Shown: positions 50,338 through 52,118 of the stretch, piece by piece | Position numbering within the stretch: the stretch's first letter is position 1 | How the letters are laid out: every line of letters begins with the position of its first letter | Source: Halobacteriales archaeon SW_8_68_21 | GTDB taxonomy: Archaea; Halobacteriota; Halobacteria; Halobacteriales; Haloferacaceae | Assembly: GCA_003023405.1 (NCBI GenBank) | Contig: PXST01000035.1 | Location: 1 to 52,118, forward strand | Reading direction: 5' to 3' | Length of the DNA stretch: 52,118 nt | The notes under the pieces: model-generated | What the model saw: only the letters and a program-made list of their open reading frames with translations | Told to the model about the DNA's origin: nothing | Database searches by the model: none | Made by a program: the position numbers and the translations under genes

Positions 50338-50498
50338 GGTCTCGCTCCCGCCGCGAGCGACTTAACAGCCGCGCGCTGCCGGCGTCTCCCGGACCGATTT
50401 CTGCGGTTCGCTTCGGCCCCGCGGGACTGCGGTACGGCGGATCACACTGATGGTGAAAGGGAACGCTTAAGTTCGATCCAACGGCTACGTTTCGGTAA

Positions 50499-50572
50499 CC
50501 GCCCTTAGCTCAGCCTGGTAGAGCAGTCGACTGTAGATCGACTTGTCCCCCGTTCAATTCGGGGAGGGCGGA
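50499..50572 (+). tRNA. tRNA-Tyr (anticodon GTA)
   Basis: CCGCCCT pairs with AGGGCGG as the acceptor stem. The D-arm is AGCTCAGCCTGGTAGAGCA, the anticodon stem GTCGA/TCGAC encloses CTGTAGA (anticodon GTA), and the T-arm is CCCCG-TTCAATT-CGGGG. C1:G72 and discriminator A73 are the archaeal tRNA-Tyr identity set. There is no intron and no encoded CCA. A TTAAG about 30 bases upstream may be its TATA element. Partial copies of its 3' end follow. Confidence 0.96.
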
Positions 50573-50769
50573 CTGAACCTTAACACTCGCGAGCGACAGC
50601 GAGCGAGTGTTGACTGTGGGGGACGGCCGACCCGAATTGAGCAGGTCAGTCGCAGCGCGCGAACGTAGTGACCGCGTCGTCTGACCGAGTTCAATCCGGG
50701 GAGAGCGGACTGAACCTCAGCACCCGTCCGCTGTCGCTCACGGGTGCTGACCGTGCCGGAGGGCGGACT
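50553..50769 (+). repeat. Partial duplications of the tRNA-Tyr 3' end and trailer hairpin
   Basis: The sequence TTCAATTCGGGGAGGGCGGA with CTGAACCT, a hairpin (arms 50582-50590 and 50603-50611) and GACTGTG is repeated from 50690. There it reads TTCAATCCGGGGAGAGCGGA with CTGAACCT, a hairpin (arms 50718-50727 and 50740-50749) and GACCGTG. The two hairpins have different arm sequences but pair fully. A third piece, CCGGAGGGCGGACT, lies at 50756-50769. Between the copies GGTCAG and CTGACC bracket another possible hairpin (about 50644-50686). Repeated integration at the tRNA 3' end is one explanation. Confidence 0.8.
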
Positions 50770-51165
50770 TGCTTTTTATACTCGTGAGTGACCACAGCTT
50801 GATGCGACGTGTCTCGCTTTTATTCCGTATTCGTGGCGTACACATTTCTCAGAATCCCACCCCGTTCACCAGTTATCCCCCTGTGTCGCCGTAACACACT
50901 TAAGAGCGCGCTCGATACGAATACCCAGTGGCATCCCGACAGGGCGGGTCGGGGGACGCGGAACCCCTCGGGCCCGGATCGACGGAGCGTCGGACCGCTT
51001 CCACGACCGCCGCCGCGAACCGAGACGCGGCCGCGCGACCCCGGTCCCCGCCGGAGTCGCCCGCGCACCGGCGCGTTCGGGCCGGCCGATCCGACCGGTT
51101 CGCAGACTATCGATCGGTCGATTCGCCCTACCGCGGCGAGTCCGCTGGAACAGCCCGGCCGGTAC
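50770..51165. other. Intergenic region between the tRNA repeats and a zinc-motif gene
   Basis: It contains CTTTTTATACTCG (near 50772) and TAACACACTTAAGAG (near 50893-50907), both promoter-like. The rest is GC-rich with Arg/Pro-rich frames. The plus-strand frame open from 50809 runs into the next gene, but its first 119 codons are low complexity and probably untranslated. Confidence 0.4.
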
Positions 51166-51600
51166 GTGTCGACGCGCACCGTGAGCGACGCGATCCGCGA
51201 GGGGCAGCTCCGGTGGAACAGCACCGACGGCTGGCGGTTCGCGCTCGTCGAGGGCGGCGTCCGCTTCGTCGTCGTCGTGAGCGACACGGAGACGAACTCG
51301 CCGGTCGTCGTCACGGGGTGGACCGAGGTCGCTGACCGCGAAGCGGCGCTGGACGCCTCGCGGTGGGACGGCGTCGACGTGGACACCATCGCGGTGCGCA
51401 CCGCCTTGAGCGAGTCGGCGTCGACCCCGATCCCCGACCGGATCCGCCCGCGGACCGTGACGCGCCCGTTCGAGGTGGGCGAACACCGACTGGAGACCGC
51501 GCCCGGCGACCCGTTCGTGCGCTGTACCGTCTGCGGCTGCCGGTTCCGCTCGAAAGAGGCGATCACCTCGCGGCGGTGCCGGAACCGCTCGTCGGACTAG
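51166..51600 (+). CDS. Hypothetical protein with a C-terminal zinc motif
   Basis: A GTG at 51166 gives 144 residues: VSTRTVSDAIREGQLRWNST, then a beta-rich RFALVEGGVRFVVVVSDTET and VVTGWTEVADREAALDASRW. The C-terminus has CTVCGCRFRSKEAI with a further distal Cys. The CxxC plus later Cys suggests a small zinc site. A second GTG at 51181 is an alternative start. It resembles small haloarchaeal proteins of unknown function with one binding domain. It is followed by repeat copy D. Confidence 0.6.
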   Translation: MSTRTVSDAIREGQLRWNSTDGWRFALVEGGVRFVVVVSDTETNSPVVVTGWTEVADREAALDASRWDGVDVDTIAVRTALSESASTPIPDRIRPRTVTRPFEVGEHRLETAPGDPFVRCTVCGCRFRSKEAITSRRCRNRSSD

Positions 51601-51654
51601 ATCGCGTATTTTGCCGGTCTCGACCGGTCGAACGTCTGGTCGCTATTGACGCGG

Positions 51655-52118
51655 TGAACTCCCCCGAATCTCCAGCCGCTCGGCTGTACGTGGTTATTTA
51701 TATATCAGTTATCGACACGGACACTCCCGGAGCCCTAGGCACTCGGCTGTGCGTGATTGCTTATAAATCGCGGACCGACACGGACACTCCCGAAGCCCCA
51801 GCCGCGAGGACGGCACACGCTCGCTGCGGTCCTCACTCGGTCGCTTGCGCTCCCTCGTTGCGGTCCTTACTTCGCCTGCGCCGTCCTCGCGGCTGCCCCT
51901 TCGAGTCCCACCCCTCCGGAAGACGTTCCTGCTCGCTCGCTCCGCTCACTGCGCGGGCTGCGACTTCCGTGCTCCCGCTCGCTTCGCTCGCGGGAACGCA
52001 CAGCACCGCCTCACGCCTCCCCAGCCTCGTCGTCGGTCCTCCGCTTCGCTTCGGACCGACGACTCCCTCGCGCGTGCTGGCTCGCGGTCGCTTGCGGCGA
52101 CCGCTCGCAGACGCGCAG
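51655..52118 (+). repeat. Dispersed repeat element, copy D (runs off the window)
   Basis: Two 63-bp units carry TATA-like TTATTTATATATC (51694) and CTTATAAATCG (51760), each followed by CGACACGGACACTCCC (51713 and 51776) and an AGCC-type box. A GC-rich section of small inverted repeats contains TGCCCCTTCGAGTCCCACCC (as in copy A). The core is CCTCACGCCTCCCC with AGCCTCGTCG. It carries a perfect hairpin (arms 52029-52039 and 52053-52063, 13-base loop TCCGCTTCGCTTC), GACTCCCTCGCGCG, and a second hairpin GCGGTCGC/GCGACCGC near 52085-52105. Confidence 0.82.

Noticed and set aside
51891-51912. tRNA-like TTCGAGTCCC in copies A and D
   Set aside because: It resembles a T-loop but the flanking bases do not form a T-stem, and no acceptor or anticodon arm is present.

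Overview
The window is high-GC DNA (roughly 70% by eye) from an extremely halophilic archaeon. The evidence is very acidic protein sequences, leaderless-looking TATA promoters a few tens of bases before start codons, tRNA-Tyr with a C1:G72 pair and A73, tRNA-Thr with a U discriminator, coenzyme F420 genes (cofE, mer), aIF5A beside an agmatinase, and many small haloarchaea-type proteins. The gene set and dispersed repeats fit a Halorubrum-like genome, but the genus is inference. There are no rRNA genes, CRISPR arrays, transposases or phage genes.

Layout. 1-2200: fragments and a small acidic protein, a class III CoA-transferase and a zinc-ribbon protein. 2281-5765: a GATE-domain membrane protein, a beta-propeller protein, a repeat element and an M29-like aminopeptidase. 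5950-11691: type II GAPDH, small proteins, a membrane protein, a P1B metal ATPase and a frameshifted small membrane protein. 11700-15217: second repeat element, peroxiredoxin, Tsr3, and the cofE-mer operon. 15322-21449: a broken sensor-like gene, DoxX, a split site-2 protease, an ornithine-metabolism enzyme coupled to a GNAT, a relic zone and a rhodanese. 21639-29478: a REC-GAF-PAS histidine kinase, a deleted S9 peptidase, a frameshifted photolyase, an FAD oxidoreductase, a frameshifted MaoC protein and an MBF1-like factor. 29543-38576: two paralogous HD phosphohydrolases around a UspA gene, an amidohydrolase, thymidine kinase, a coupled two-gene unit, CinA, UspA, tRNA-Thr, GNAT and CBS proteins. 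38810-42124: uridine kinase, third repeat element, XPB-like helicase and an esterase. 42375-45010: a broken amidohydrolase joined to an MBL relic, then tandem repeats and lower-GC small genes. 45023-48177: agmatinase/aIF5A and an aminotransferase. 48455-52118: a reductase disrupted by a low-GC CDGSH insert, a RarA-C-terminus-like protein, tRNA-Tyr with partial 3' duplications, a zinc-motif protein and the fourth repeat element.

Functional links. cofE and mer form an F420 operon. aIF5A and agmatinase are adjacent and co-oriented, fitting the agmatine-based (deoxy)hypusine route of haloarchaea. Udk, Tdk and the HD phosphohydrolases are nucleotide-salvage or turnover functions.

Two non-gene signals stand out. 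(1) A repeat family has four copies (about 4283-4790, 11700-11935, 39536-39755, 51655-52118). Each carries TATA-like units followed by a structured core whose 11-bp stem differs in sequence between copies while pairing is kept. The three copies with both neighbours visible all lie between convergent genes. (2) A 314-bp low-GC segment carrying one CDGSH iron-sulfur gene sits inside a reductase gene, flanked by a 4-bp repeat. The window is also unusually rich in frameshifts and in-frame deletion scars. Whether these are real decay or assembly errors must be settled from reads.
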